Source of the DNA: Motiliproteus sp965230735
Lineage (GTDB): Bacteria > Pseudomonadota > Gammaproteobacteria > Pseudomonadales > Balneatricaceae
Length of the DNA: 64,000 nucleotides
Reading direction: 5' to 3'
Assembly (NCBI RefSeq): GCF_965230735.1
Contig: NZ_OZ246016.1
Location: 3,782,001-3,846,000, forward strand
Under the pieces are notes generated by a model. The model made no database searches. It saw nothing but the letters and a program-made list of their open reading frames with translations, and was not told where the DNA came from. Numbering within the stretch: the stretch's first letter is position 1; each line of letters opens with the position of its first letter. The position numbers and the translations under genes are program-made. Of the stretch, positions 8,802 to 17,365 are shown in pieces.

Positions 8802-9908
8802 TCAGGACTGGTAGCGAATGCAGTTCTTGCCGTCCCTTTTAGCACGATAAACGCCTTCATCGGCCGCTTTGATAAAGGCATCGTAGTTGTCCATGCTGCG
8901 ATCTCGCACTGCGACGCCGACACTGATACTGCCTTGCCACTCCCCTTCACCGGTGGTCACAGTCAGGCCATTGACCGCTCCCAACAGCTGTTCGGCAACG
9001 ATGGCGGCACCTTCGACACCGGTATTCGGGCAGATAATAAAAAACTCGTCCCCCCCCAGGCGGGCGACGACGTCGTCGGTTCGAACCGAGTTTTTCAGCA
9101 TGATCGCCAGCTCCTTGAGAACCCTATCGCCACAATCATGACCATAACCGTCGTTGATCTCTTTGAAATGGTCGGCATCGATCATCATGCAGCTCAGCGG
9201 CTTTGCTGCTGCGATCGCTTCGTCCCAGAGAATCGACAACATCCGCATCGCATGCCGACGATTGGGCAGACCGGTCAACACATCGGTCAAGGCCAGCTCC
9301 TCCAACTCTTTGACGGCGTGTTGGAGTTCCATGGTCCGCTGCTGTACCAGCTTTTCCAGGTTGTTGTTAAGGTGCTGCAGCTCTTCGTTTCTGCGTGATA
9401 CCTGCTCAAACAAACCATTCAGCGCTTCCAACAGCGGCCCCAGTGCTTCATGGGACTGCAGAATACCCTTCTCAAATGCCTGGGCCGGTGTCATCCCTTG
9501 ATTGATATAGCGGATCTGGCGAGCCATAAACTGATCTTCACCAAGGATATGGAAGGCCAGCCAATGGGACAGGAAGGCCAACAGGTCTCTGGAACTTTGG
9601 GGTGAACTGTTTGGATCGGAGTTGGATAGACGCTGCACATCATCCAGAAACATTCGATGGGCCTTGAAGTGATGATCCAGATGGCGCTGATCAAGTCCCG
9701 AGTCGATCATAAAGCGCTCTTCCTCTTCAAAGTGGAAGAGCGCGTAATCTTTCAGGCCACCCAACAACTCGCCCAGATCCTGTTCGCTGAGCTGATTGGC
9801 TGAAATTTTTTCTCCAAATAGATTGATGCTGTCTACGAGGTGGCGATGCTGATCATCGACGCTATCCAACCCCGTTTCAAAATGGGTATCCCAATGAAAT
9901 GCTTCCAT
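8802..9908 (-). CDS. Bacteriohemerythrin-GGDEF diguanylate cyclase
   Basis: A 368-aa fusion. Residues 1-140 form a hemerythrin domain with the di-iron ligand pattern: H in DDQHRHL, HFEEEERFM, and the spaced His residues RHLDHHFKAH. After a helical linker, residues 200-368 are a GGDEF domain with an intact LGGDEFF active site and an RTDD inhibitory I-site five residues before it. It should make c-di-GMP in response to O2 or redox state at the non-haem di-iron centre, as known for such fusions. There is no transmembrane segment, so it is cytoplasmic. It is monocistronic with its own terminator. Confidence 0.92.
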   Translation of the reverse strand: MEAFHWDTHFETGLDSVDDQHRHLVDSINLFGEKISANQLSEQDLGELLGGLKDYALFHFEEEERFMIDSGLDQRHLDHHFKAHRMFLDDVQRLSNSDPNSSPQSSRDLLAFLSHWLAFHILGEDQFMARQIRYINQGMTPAQAFEKGILQSHEALGPLLEALNGLFEQVSRRNEELQHLNNNLEKLVQQRTMELQHAVKELEELALTDVLTGLPNRRHAMRMLSILWDEAIAAAKPLSCMMIDADHFKEINDGYGHDCGDRVLKELAIMLKNSVRTDDVVARLGGDEFFIICPNTGVEGAAIVAEQLLGAVNGLTVTTGEGEWQGSISVGVAVRDRSMDNYDAFIKAADEGVYRAKRDGKNCIRYQS

Positions 9909-10320
9909 ACGTTAATCCCTGGGCGAGGGAACCTGCGTCGATAAAAAGAGCGTCTGACGGCAGATTCAGCCCTGTCTCTTCACAGCAAAACGCTGAACAT
10001 ACCATAAAAACTGATAAAGAATGTGGGATTCGATGTCCCTGTAATTTCTGCTTTGTGGGGGAAGCTAGTCGGCAGGCATGTTAAGCTTGTTGGGTACCGG
10101 CCCGGGCGGGGCAAGGCTTTCCGCTGGGTTCGTTTTCAATCGTCTGTTATCAGCAGCCCCTTGGCTGTTGCATAGCAGCCCCTTGGCTGTTGCATAGCAG
10201 CCCCTTGGCTGTTGCATAGCAGCCACTGTCAATTCGGACCAAACCGAAAGCCCAGCCCTTGTATAACCAACCAGGGTCGTTTTCAGATTTTTAGATGACA
10301 TCAATGCCCTGGGAGGCAAC
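9909..10320. other. Gene-free 412-bp interval with tandem repeats
   Basis: Upstream regions of the divergent hemerythrin-GGDEF and BCCT genes. It contains the 22-bp tandem repeats described separately. Short ORFs crossing it have no ribosome site or recognisable product. GGGAGG precedes the BCCT ATG. Confidence 0.6.
10154..10225. repeat. Three perfect 22-bp tandem repeats, each a mini-hairpin
   Basis: Units at 10154-10175, 10176-10197 and 10198-10219 are identical, followed by a 6-bp partial unit. Each contains CAGCC-CCTT-GGCTG, able to form a 5-bp stem with a 4-nt loop. The period is two DNA turns. The array lies about 100 bp upstream of the BCCT transporter start. Confidence 0.9.
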
Positions 10321-11952
10321 ATGAGTGATGCAAAGGAGCTGATGGCTCCAGATGGGAAGGTCAATCCCATCGATACGGATTATCAAGTCGGACAGGACAA
10401 CGTCGTGGTCAACGTCGGCCCGCTTGGACTGGATATCCACAACCGGGTTTTTGCTATTTCTGCCCTGCTGGTGATCGCGTTTGTGGTTCTCACCCTGGCG
10501 TTTCAGAGCCAGGTCGAGCCGATGTTCAGCGGACTGCGGGGCTGGCTGACCTCTAATCTGGACTGGTTCTTTATCAGCTCCGGCAATATTTTCGTGCTGG
10601 TCTGCCTGGGCCTGGCCTTCTCACCACTGGGTAAGGTTCGACTGGGCGGCACCGAGGCGACCCCGGATTACAGCTATCTGGGCTGGTTCTCGATGCTGTT
10701 CGCCGCCGGAATGGGGATCGGCCTGATGTTCTTCGGGGTATCCGAGCCGCTATCCCACTTCAGCAGTTCCCTAGGCGGCACCAGTATCGAGAACGGTGTG
10801 CGCACCGACTGGGCGCCCCTGGGCGCGGCGGCCGGCAACACCGAAGAAGCGGCCCGTCTGGGCATGGCTGCCACCATTTACCACTGGGGATTGCACCCCT
10901 GGGCGATCTACGCCGTGCTGGCACTGGGCCTGGCCCTGTTCTCCTTCAACAAAGGACTGCCGCTGACCATGCGCTCGGTGTTTTACCCGCTGCTGGGTGA
11001 GCGGGTCTGGGGCTGGCCGGGCCATATCATCGATATCCTGGCGGTGCTGGCGACCCTGTTTGGTCTGGCGACCTCGCTGGGCTTCGGTGCGGCTCAAGCC
11101 TCGTCGGGATTGAACTACCTGTTCGGCATTCCCGAAGGCAACACCACCCAGATCATTCTGGTGATCGCAATCACCCTGATCGCGCTGGTTTCGGTTGTCG
11201 CCGGCCTGGACGCCGGCGTCAAACGCCTGTCCGAGATCAATATGGTGCTGGCCCTGATGCTACTGTTGTTTGTGATTGCCGTGGGACCGACCCTGGCTAT
11301 TCTCAGCGGTGTCTTCAGCAATCTGGGGGCCTATCTGGAATACCTGCCGGCACTGTCCAACCCGGTGGGTCGGGAAGACGTTAACTTCTCCCAGGGCTGG
11401 ACTGCGTTCTACTGGGCCTGGTGGATCTCCTGGTCACCCTTTGTCGGTATGTTTATCGCGCGGGTATCCCGGGGCCGCAGCGTCCGAGAGTTTATCGTCT
11501 CGGTTCTGCTGATTCCCTCCGCAGCCTGCGTGCTCTGGATGAGCGTGTTCGGTGGCACTGCCATCAACCAAGTAGTCAACGACGGCTACCAGGCGGTCAC
11601 CCAGGCGGCCCTGCCGCTGCAGCTGTTTACCATGTTGGATGTGCTGCCGCTGGCTAAGATCACCTCCTTTATCGCCATTATTCTGGTGGTGGTGTTCTTT
11701 ATCACCTCATCCGACTCCGGCTCGCTTGTCATTGATGTGATCGCCGCCGGCGGCAAGGTCGATGCCCCGACGCCGCAACGGGTGTTCTGGTGCAGCTTCG
11801 AAGGCCTGATTGCGATCGCGCTGATCCTCGGTGGGGGCCTGGTAGCCCTGCAGGCGATGTCGGTGTCGACCGGCTTCCCGTTCACCGTGGTGCTGCTGGT
11901 CGCCTGTATCGCAGTGGTTAAGGGGCTGGCGTCCGAGCCTCGGGCTGACTGA
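10321..11952 (+). CDS. BCCT-family betaine/choline/carnitine transporter
   Basis: A 543-aa secondary transporter with twelve predicted membrane segments. Family marks are the glycine-rich stretch GMGIGLMFFG (TM3), YHWGLHPWAIY, and the tryptophan-rich WAWWISWSPFVGMFIARVSRG (TM8). The Gly-rich TM3 resembles the Na+-coupled betaine carriers rather than the CaiT antiporter. The protein ends about ten residues after the last membrane segment, so it lacks the long charged C-terminal osmosensor of BetP-type carriers. The substrate is probably a trimethylammonium or sulfonium osmolyte, or a nutrient; this is not determined. A GC-rich terminator follows. Confidence 0.92.
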   Translation: MSDAKELMAPDGKVNPIDTDYQVGQDNVVVNVGPLGLDIHNRVFAISALLVIAFVVLTLAFQSQVEPMFSGLRGWLTSNLDWFFISSGNIFVLVCLGLAFSPLGKVRLGGTEATPDYSYLGWFSMLFAAGMGIGLMFFGVSEPLSHFSSSLGGTSIENGVRTDWAPLGAAAGNTEEAARLGMAATIYHWGLHPWAIYAVLALGLALFSFNKGLPLTMRSVFYPLLGERVWGWPGHIIDILAVLATLFGLATSLGFGAAQASSGLNYLFGIPEGNTTQIILVIAITLIALVSVVAGLDAGVKRLSEINMVLALMLLLFVIAVGPTLAILSGVFSNLGAYLEYLPALSNPVGREDVNFSQGWTAFYWAWWISWSPFVGMFIARVSRGRSVREFIVSVLLIPSAACVLWMSVFGGTAINQVVNDGYQAVTQAALPLQLFTMLDVLPLAKITSFIAIILVVVFFITSSDSGSLVIDVIAAGGKVDAPTPQRVFWCSFEGLIAIALILGGGLVALQAMSVSTGFPFTVVLLVACIAVVKGLASEPRAD

Positions 11953-11971
11953 AGATACAACCATCATTCTA

Positions 11972-11996
11972 GCGCCGGTCAGGCCGGCGCAGTTTT
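11972..11996 (+). terminator. Rho-independent terminator or attenuator after BCCT gene
   Basis: GCGCCGG-TCAGG-CCGGCGC followed by AGTTTT. The perfect 7-bp GC stem lies between the BCCT stop and the DUF294 start, so it should limit readthrough into the next gene. Confidence 0.75.
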
Positions 11997-12008
11997 GGAG
12001 ATCGGCGG

Positions 12009-13898
12009 ATGTCGCTTCCCGAAAACCCTGAAATCGCCCAATTTCTGCGTGAGCACATGCCCTTTTCATCGTTGTCTGACGAGGAGTTGCAGCATGCAGC
12101 CAGCCAGATCGAAGTAGCCTACTTCAAGGCGGGAAGCGAAATACTCAGTCTTGGTGGTCAGGTCGATGCCCTGCATGTCATTCGTAGCGGCGCGGTGGAG
12201 GTGTTTCGCCGCAATGGCAGCCTTTACAACCGACTCAGCGAAGGCGGCATCTTTGGCGAATTCGGGCTGTTACGCAACGGGATGGTCCGTTTCCCGGCCC
12301 GGGCGCTGGAAGACAGCCTGGTCTATCTGCTGCCGGGGCCGATCTTCAACGAGCTGTTCGAGGCCAATGAAGAGTTCGCCGACTACGTCGAGGTCGAAGA
12401 TCGAACCCGATTGCGTCAGGCAGTGTCACAGCGTGAAGACGCCAACGACCTGATGAACGCCCCGGTGCGCGATCTGGTAATGCGCGAACCGGTTACCGTC
12501 TCGGCTTTCGCCAGCGCCCAGGAAGCAGCCCAGAAGATGGTGGAGACCGGCATGGCCGCGCTGTTGGTCACCGACACCGGCCAGGCTGAGGCCGAAGCGA
12601 TCACCCATGAGCCGCCAACCGTGGTGGGGATCATCACCGACCGGGATCTGCGCGACCGACTGGTCGCCGAAGGGCGCGACTACAGCACCCCGGTAGCCCA
12701 GATCATGTCCCCGGCACTCTACAGTGTCGAGTCAAACCAACTGGTGTTCGAAGCGATGCTGGTAATGCTTCAGCACAACGTTCACCACCTGCCGGTGATG
12801 CGCCGCGGGGTACCGTTGGGGATGGTGGATCTGACCGATATCATCCGCTACGAATCCCAGAACAGCCTGTTCGTGGTCAGCAGCATCCATCGCCAGATGG
12901 AGGTTGGGACGTTGAGCGCATTGTCTGCCGATGCCGCCGCCTGTTTTCGACGGATGGTCACCGAGGATGCCAATTCGCGGATGATCGGCAGCGCGATGGC
13001 GGTGATCGGCCGCAGCTTCAAACAACGGTTGCTGGAGCTGGCCGAGGAGAGTCTGGGACCGCCACCGGTCCCCTACTGCTTCGTCGCTCTGGGCTCGATG
13101 GCCCGTGATGAGCAAGCCCTGGCCAGTGACCAGGACAATGCCCTGATCTTGGACGACAGCTATGACGAAGCGCAACATGGCGACTACTTCGAAGCCCTGG
13201 CCAAGTTTGTCTGCGATGGACTGAACGCCTGTGGGTATAGCTATTGCGGTGGCGATGTGATGGCCACCAATCCCCGTTGGCGACAGCCACGGCGGGTATG
13301 GCAGCGCTATTTTGATCAGTGGATCGAGCAGCCCACCCCCGAAACCCTGCTCACCAGCTCGATCTTTTTCGATATCAAAGGTGTCTGGGGCGAGGTGAGC
13401 TGGGCCGATCAGCTATACCGCCGGATCCTGGACAAAGCCCGGCGCAGCCCGAGGTTTCTGGCCTCCATGGCTCGTAACGCCCTGCTACGCACGCCGCCGC
13501 TGGGGTTCTTCAAAGACTTTGTGATGGAGACCGACGGGCGTCACGGCAACTCGATCAATATCAAGCGTCGGGGTACCGCACCGCTGGTCGACCTGATCCG
13601 TGTCCATGCTCTGGCGGTGGGTTCCGAAGCGCTGAACTCGTTTGAACGCCTGGACGACATTATCGCCGCCGATATCCTGCCGCGTGGGCGGGGCCAGGAT
13701 CTTCGCGATGCGCTAGAGTTCATCTCTCTGGTTCGAATACGCCATCAGGCGCTGGATCTGGACGACGAGCGCGAGCCGGATAACAACATCGAACCGGAGA
13801 ACCTGTCGGAGTTTGAGCGCAAGCATCTCAAGGATGCCTTCCAGTTGCTCAGCGATGCACAGAAGTACCTACGATTTCGCTACACCCCCGGTCGCTAA
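12009..13898 (+). CDS. cNMP-binding, CBS-pair, DUF294 nucleotidyltransferase protein
   Basis: A 629-aa signalling-type protein. Residues 15-135 form a cyclic-nucleotide-binding domain (GGIFGEFGLLRNG). Residues 150-295 hold two CBS motifs (VVGIITDRDLRDRLV, VPLGMVDLTDI). The DUF294 nucleotidyltransferase domain has GSMARDEQ-x(4)-DQDNAL near residue 360, and a DUF294 C-terminal substrate-binding domain completes the protein. The family is related to GlnD-type nucleotidyltransferases. In many proteobacteria it sits beside an acetate symporter and an exonuclease; here a BCCT transporter takes the symporter's place. GGAGATCGGCGG precedes the ATG. The biochemical substrate is unknown. Confidence 0.9.
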   Translation: MSLPENPEIAQFLREHMPFSSLSDEELQHAASQIEVAYFKAGSEILSLGGQVDALHVIRSGAVEVFRRNGSLYNRLSEGGIFGEFGLLRNGMVRFPARALEDSLVYLLPGPIFNELFEANEEFADYVEVEDRTRLRQAVSQREDANDLMNAPVRDLVMREPVTVSAFASAQEAAQKMVETGMAALLVTDTGQAEAEAITHEPPTVVGIITDRDLRDRLVAEGRDYSTPVAQIMSPALYSVESNQLVFEAMLVMLQHNVHHLPVMRRGVPLGMVDLTDIIRYESQNSLFVVSSIHRQMEVGTLSALSADAAACFRRMVTEDANSRMIGSAMAVIGRSFKQRLLELAEESLGPPPVPYCFVALGSMARDEQALASDQDNALILDDSYDEAQHGDYFEALAKFVCDGLNACGYSYCGGDVMATNPRWRQPRRVWQRYFDQWIEQPTPETLLTSSIFFDIKGVWGEVSWADQLYRRILDKARRSPRFLASMARNALLRTPPLGFFKDFVMETDGRHGNSINIKRRGTAPLVDLIRVHALAVGSEALNSFERLDDIIAADILPRGRGQDLRDALEFISLVRIRHQALDLDDEREPDNNIEPENLSEFERKHLKDAFQLLSDAQKYLRFRYTPGR

Positions 13899-13913
13899 CC
13901 CGGTCAAACGAAG

Positions 13914-14654
13914 ATGTTTTATCTCAAACCCGATCACCTCGACAGCGATTTCCGACCGGATCAGGCAGTCCAAAACTGGGCGGCTGAGTTTCAACGGCTG
14001 GCTCAGCAGGCCAGGGATCCGCGTCTTCAAAGCTACTATCGGGCGGGCATGGTCGCCGCTGATACCCCGATCAGCCAGGCCCCGCTGGTGGCGATGGATT
14101 TCGAAACCACCGGGCTGGATCCGGAGCATGACGGTATCGTCAGTATTGGTCTGGTGCCGCTATCCCTGGCAAGAATCCGCTGCGCCGATGCCCGTGAATG
14201 GATCCTTCGCCCCCGCGCTCCCCTTTCTTCCAGCTCCGTGGTCATCCATGGGATTACCCATTCCGAAGTTGCCGATGCCGACGACCTGAGCAGCATTATC
14301 GCCCCCCTACTCGAGGCCCTGACCGGTCGAATCCTGGTGGTCCATTGCAGCGAGATCGAGCGCAAATTCCTGGATGCCGCGCTGCGCTTGCGGATCGGCG
14401 AAGGGATCCGCTTTCCGGTGATCGATACATTGGAGCTGGAAGCCCGCCTGCATCGCCCGTTGTCGATCTGGAGCCAGCTGTTCAAACGCCAGCAGGTCTC
14501 CATCGCCCTGGCGGAGAGCCGCTCCCGCTACCGGCTGCCCTTCTATCGCCCCCATCACGCCCTAACCGATGCGCTGGCCTGCGCCGAACTGCTGCAGGCC
14601 CAGGTAGCCGACCGTTTCACCCCGGAAACCCCGGTAAGCGAGCTATGGTCTTAA
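13914..14654 (+). CDS. DnaQ-like DEDDh 3'-5' exonuclease
   Basis: A 246-aa protein. The exonuclease core has Exo I FETTGLD (with the preceding Asp in MDFETTG), Exo II VHCSEIERKFLDAAL and Exo III HHALTDALACAELL, giving the DEDDh catalytic set. It starts 15 nt after the DUF294 gene and is almost certainly cotranscribed with it, a pairing that recurs across proteobacteria. It resembles the epsilon proofreading fold but lacks polymerase-binding tails, so a role in nucleotide or RNA/DNA-end processing linked to the DUF294 protein is more likely than replication. Confidence 0.9.
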   Translation: MFYLKPDHLDSDFRPDQAVQNWAAEFQRLAQQARDPRLQSYYRAGMVAADTPISQAPLVAMDFETTGLDPEHDGIVSIGLVPLSLARIRCADAREWILRPRAPLSSSSVVIHGITHSEVADADDLSSIIAPLLEALTGRILVVHCSEIERKFLDAALRLRIGEGIRFPVIDTLELEARLHRPLSIWSQLFKRQQVSIALAESRSRYRLPFYRPHHALTDALACAELLQAQVADRFTPETPVSELWS

Positions 14655-14729
14655 CTTCTCGCTACTGATCGCCGGTCCGCAACTACACTTCAGGCTCAAT
14701 GGATCACCACAAAACACCGGAGCCAGACC

Positions 14730-14945
14730 ATGAAACCCCTACTCCCATTCCTGCTAGCCCTGCTGCTATGCTCCCCCGCGGCCAATGCCAAGGATAGCGA
14801 TAACAACCGCTGGCAAGCAGTCAGAGCCGACGACGAAGGTACCGCGATCTGGATCCTCGATACCCGGACCGGCAAGGTCAAACGCTGTTTGATCAGTGGC
14901 GTCAGTGGCCAAGGCAAACCGGACTGCACACCGCTGAGTGATTAA
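14730..14945 (+). CDS. Small secreted protein, unknown
   Basis: A 71-aa protein with a clear signal peptide (MKPLLPFLLALLLCSPAANA) and a mature part of about 51 residues carrying WILDTRTGKVKRC and a second Cys near the end. The W-x-L-D-T-x-T-G...C pattern is seen in small exported proteins of proteobacteria with no known function. The two mature cysteines could form a disulfide. The family was not recognised with certainty. Confidence 0.65.
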   Translation: MKPLLPFLLALLLCSPAANAKDSDNNRWQAVRADDEGTAIWILDTRTGKVKRCLISGVSGQGKPDCTPLSD

Positions 14946-15031
14946 TGCTCTGATAGAAGCGCTTCACCATGCAGCAGGGGCCTGGCCAGACTAACGATGG
15001 AAGATGAGAGTAGTGTTGCGATCTCAAGCCC

Positions 15032-15637
15032 TCAGCCGGTCTGCACCAACATATAAACCACCGTCATCGCCAACGTCAGCCCCAGTCCCCGGTTGATCCA
15101 TAGCATCTGCTGGGGCGAACTGAGCAGTCGGTTCAAGATCGCCCCGAAGTAGGCCCAGGACAGCGTACAGCCGGTCATCACCAGCAAAAACAACCCGATG
15201 ATCAGACCGACCTGGATCGAAAAACGCTCGGCCGGATCGGCAAACTGGGACAATACCGTCATCGCAGCAATCCAGGCCTTGGGGTTCAGCAGCTGTACCA
15301 GGGCGCCACTGACAAACCCTGAGGGTTGAGATGCCTCGGCTTCGGTCTCAACCCGTGCAAACGCGATGCCCCAGGCCAGATAGAGCAGATAGAAAGCACC
15401 GGCAAATTTCAGCAGCTGGTATAACTCCGGATAACGATCAAACAAACTCACCAGCCCGGCACAGGCGCCGACAAACACCACCAGTACCCCGGCGGCGGTG
15501 CCGGCGACAAAAGGCAGCGCGGCGGCAAAACCGTAACGATTCGAAATACCCAGCAACGTCAGATTACCGGCTCCAGGCGTGATCGACATCGACAGCGAGA
15601 AAAAGAACAACGCTATCGCCCCATGAACACTCAACAT
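15032..15637 (-). CDS. LysE/RhtB-family amino-acid exporter
   Basis: A 201-aa protein with six hydrophobic helices and the family N-terminus SITPGAGNLTLLGISNRYG; the usual PGP is PGA here. The ATG at 15637 is preferred over a GTG two codons upstream because GGAGG is then 7 nt away. It is transcribed divergently from an Lrp/AsnC regulator across a 127-bp AT-rich interval, the standard arrangement for LysE-type exporters controlled by the neighbouring regulator. The exported amino acid is unknown. Confidence 0.87.
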   Translation of the reverse strand: MLSVHGAIALFFFSLSMSITPGAGNLTLLGISNRYGFAAALPFVAGTAAGVLVVFVGACAGLVSLFDRYPELYQLLKFAGAFYLLYLAWGIAFARVETEAEASQPSGFVSGALVQLLNPKAWIAAMTVLSQFADPAERFSIQVGLIIGLFLLVMTGCTLSWAYFGAILNRLLSSPQQMLWINRGLGLTLAMTVVYMLVQTG

Positions 15638-15764
15638 TTCCACTCCTCCGCCACTGCAAATGCATCACGATGACGAAGTAGTTTATGGAACCAGGCAGGA
15701 ATTAAATTGCTTTATCCATTAAGCTACAAACAAATTTGAGCAGAATTTTTCCCATACAAGCCAC

Positions 15765-16244
15765 ATGAAGAAAGAAACCACCAAACCACAGTTTGATAAC
15801 ACAGACCTTTCCCTGTTGAAGCATATCCAATCGGACGGCCGGATCAGCAACAGCAAGCTCGCCGAGAAGGTCAACCTAAGCGAAACCCCTTGCTGGCGAC
15901 GTTGGAAAAAGCTCGAAGACGAAGGCTACATCGATCAGTATCGAGCAGTGCTGAATCGCAAAAAACTTGGCTTCAACGTGGTCGGTTTTACCCAGATTAC
16001 CCTCAGCAGCCACGAGGAAGAGAATACCGATCTATTCGAGCAGTTCGTCGCCCAGACCGACTGGATCCCTTTATGTCACTGCGTCACCGGCACCTTCGAC
16101 TTTCTGGTCCAGGTCGTCGCCCGGGATCTGGATGAGTACTATGAGCGCATCCATCAGTTGCGCCGAGTTCAGGGTGTCAGCGCGCTTCACTCCAGCGTGT
16201 CGGTCAAAGAGATCAAAAACAGTAGTCTGCTGCCGCTGGATTAA
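15765..16244 (+). CDS. Lrp/AsnC-family transcriptional regulator
   Basis: A 159-aa regulator. The N-terminal HTH_AsnC domain reads LLKHIQSDGRISNSKLAEKV and SETPCWRRWKKLEDEGYI. The C-terminal RAM (alpha-beta) domain includes CHCVTGTFDFLVQVVARDLDEY, the effector-binding and oligomerisation part. It probably senses an amino acid and controls the divergent LysE-type exporter at 15637. No strong ribosome site is visible before the ATG. Confidence 0.9.
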   Translation: MKKETTKPQFDNTDLSLLKHIQSDGRISNSKLAEKVNLSETPCWRRWKKLEDEGYIDQYRAVLNRKKLGFNVVGFTQITLSSHEEENTDLFEQFVAQTDWIPLCHCVTGTFDFLVQVVARDLDEYYERIHQLRRVQGVSALHSSVSVKEIKNSSLLPLD

Positions 16245-16300
16245 TCCTGCAGCCGAGGGCATAACGCTTTTGGAAGTCGCCATGGCCAATGCCTTGATCG

Positions 16301-17287
16301 TCAACGCACTCGAAGGTCGCCGATAGATGCCTCACTGGATAGATTTTGGTGACTGGGTTGATCAACTTGGTTAGCGCGAAAGTTCGCCATTGCCACCCCC
16401 GTGAGCACCAGACCACCGCCGATCAACACCGGCAACACCACCGGCTCATCCAACAACAGGATCCCGAACAGTACCCCGAACACCGGCACCAGGTTGGTAT
16501 AGAGTGCCGTTCGCGCCGGCCCCAACTGGTTCACCCCCTGATAGAACCACAGGAACGGAATCACGGTGCCGCCCAGCGCCAGATAGAGGATCGCGGTGAT
16601 CGCCTCTGCGTTGAGATCAGCCACCAGGCTCGCCGAGGGATTGATCAAACAACTCACCAGCAACAGCAGGAATCCCCACAACGAGGCGTAGGTCGTTGCC
16701 ACCAGTGCTGACAGACCACGTAGTGCCTGCTTACCGATCACCGTGTAGGCGGCCCAGCTCAGGACCGCGGTGATGATCGACAACTCGCCAGCCCCGAAGC
16801 CGTTCCCCAGATCGTTGATCAGCAGGCTTAACTCACCTCGACTGATCACTAGCGCCACCCCCAGCAACGCCACGACAAAGCCCAGCCATTTGAGCGGCGA
16901 CATCCGCTCACCAAACCCGATCGCCATCACCAGTGCCACCACAATGGGGTTCAGGGCCACAAAGATCGCGGTACGTGAAGCCGGCAGCTGGGCCAGCGCC
17001 TGCAGAAAAAACAGGTTATACAGAAACACCCCGGTCGCACCCAGCGCCAGGGTACTGAGCAGTTGCCCGGGGCTGAGTCGCGGTAGGCCCCCCTCCCGTT
17101 TCCAACTGAGCAACAACAGCAACAGCAGCGCAATACCAAACCGTGCGGTTGCGCCCGGAAGCGGCTCCACACTGGCAGTCAGAATACGACCGGCCACGAA
17201 GGTCCCGGCCCACAGCATCGCCATCATAATCAGTCGTAGATGGATAGATGGACGGATCACGGCTTTGAAAAATCGGTCGTTAGGCAT
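16301..17287 (-). CDS. EamA/DMT-superfamily transporter
   Basis: A 328-aa protein with ten predicted membrane helices in two EamA repeats. The first includes MLWAGTFVAGRIL and NPIVVALVMAIGFGERMSPLKWLGFVVALLGVALV; the second includes VPVFGVLFGILLLDEPVVLPVLIGGGLVLTGVAMA. Drug/metabolite exporters of this family move amino acids, nucleosides or other metabolites. The ATG at 17287 is used rather than a TTG two codons upstream. It is divergent from a LysR gene, its probable regulator. Confidence 0.85.
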   Translation of the reverse strand: MPNDRFFKAVIRPSIHLRLIMMAMLWAGTFVAGRILTASVEPLPGATARFGIALLLLLLLSWKREGGLPRLSPGQLLSTLALGATGVFLYNLFFLQALAQLPASRTAIFVALNPIVVALVMAIGFGERMSPLKWLGFVVALLGVALVISRGELSLLINDLGNGFGAGELSIITAVLSWAAYTVIGKQALRGLSALVATTYASLWGFLLLLVSCLINPSASLVADLNAEAITAILYLALGGTVIPFLWFYQGVNQLGPARTALYTNLVPVFGVLFGILLLDEPVVLPVLIGGGLVLTGVAMANFRANQVDQPSHQNLSSEASIGDLRVR

Positions 17288-17365
17288 CGACAAGCTATTC
17301 GACTTGATTGAGATAATTGATATGGTTTCACTTATGCTGACTCATAGACAAACAAGGAATAGCTC

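Noticed and set aside
10065..10370. Open frame on the minus strand across the 22-bp repeats
   Set aside because: The 22-bp repeat only happens to stay open; the frame overlaps the BCCT start and has no support as a gene.
13725..13740. GGTTCGAATAC as a tRNA T-arm
   Set aside because: It lies within the DUF294 coding sequence; no acceptor stem or anticodon arm surrounds it. No tRNA was found in the window.
16071..16416. Small minus-strand frames between the Lrp and EamA genes
   Set aside because: They overlap the 3' ends of two well-supported genes and show no ribosome site or family motif.
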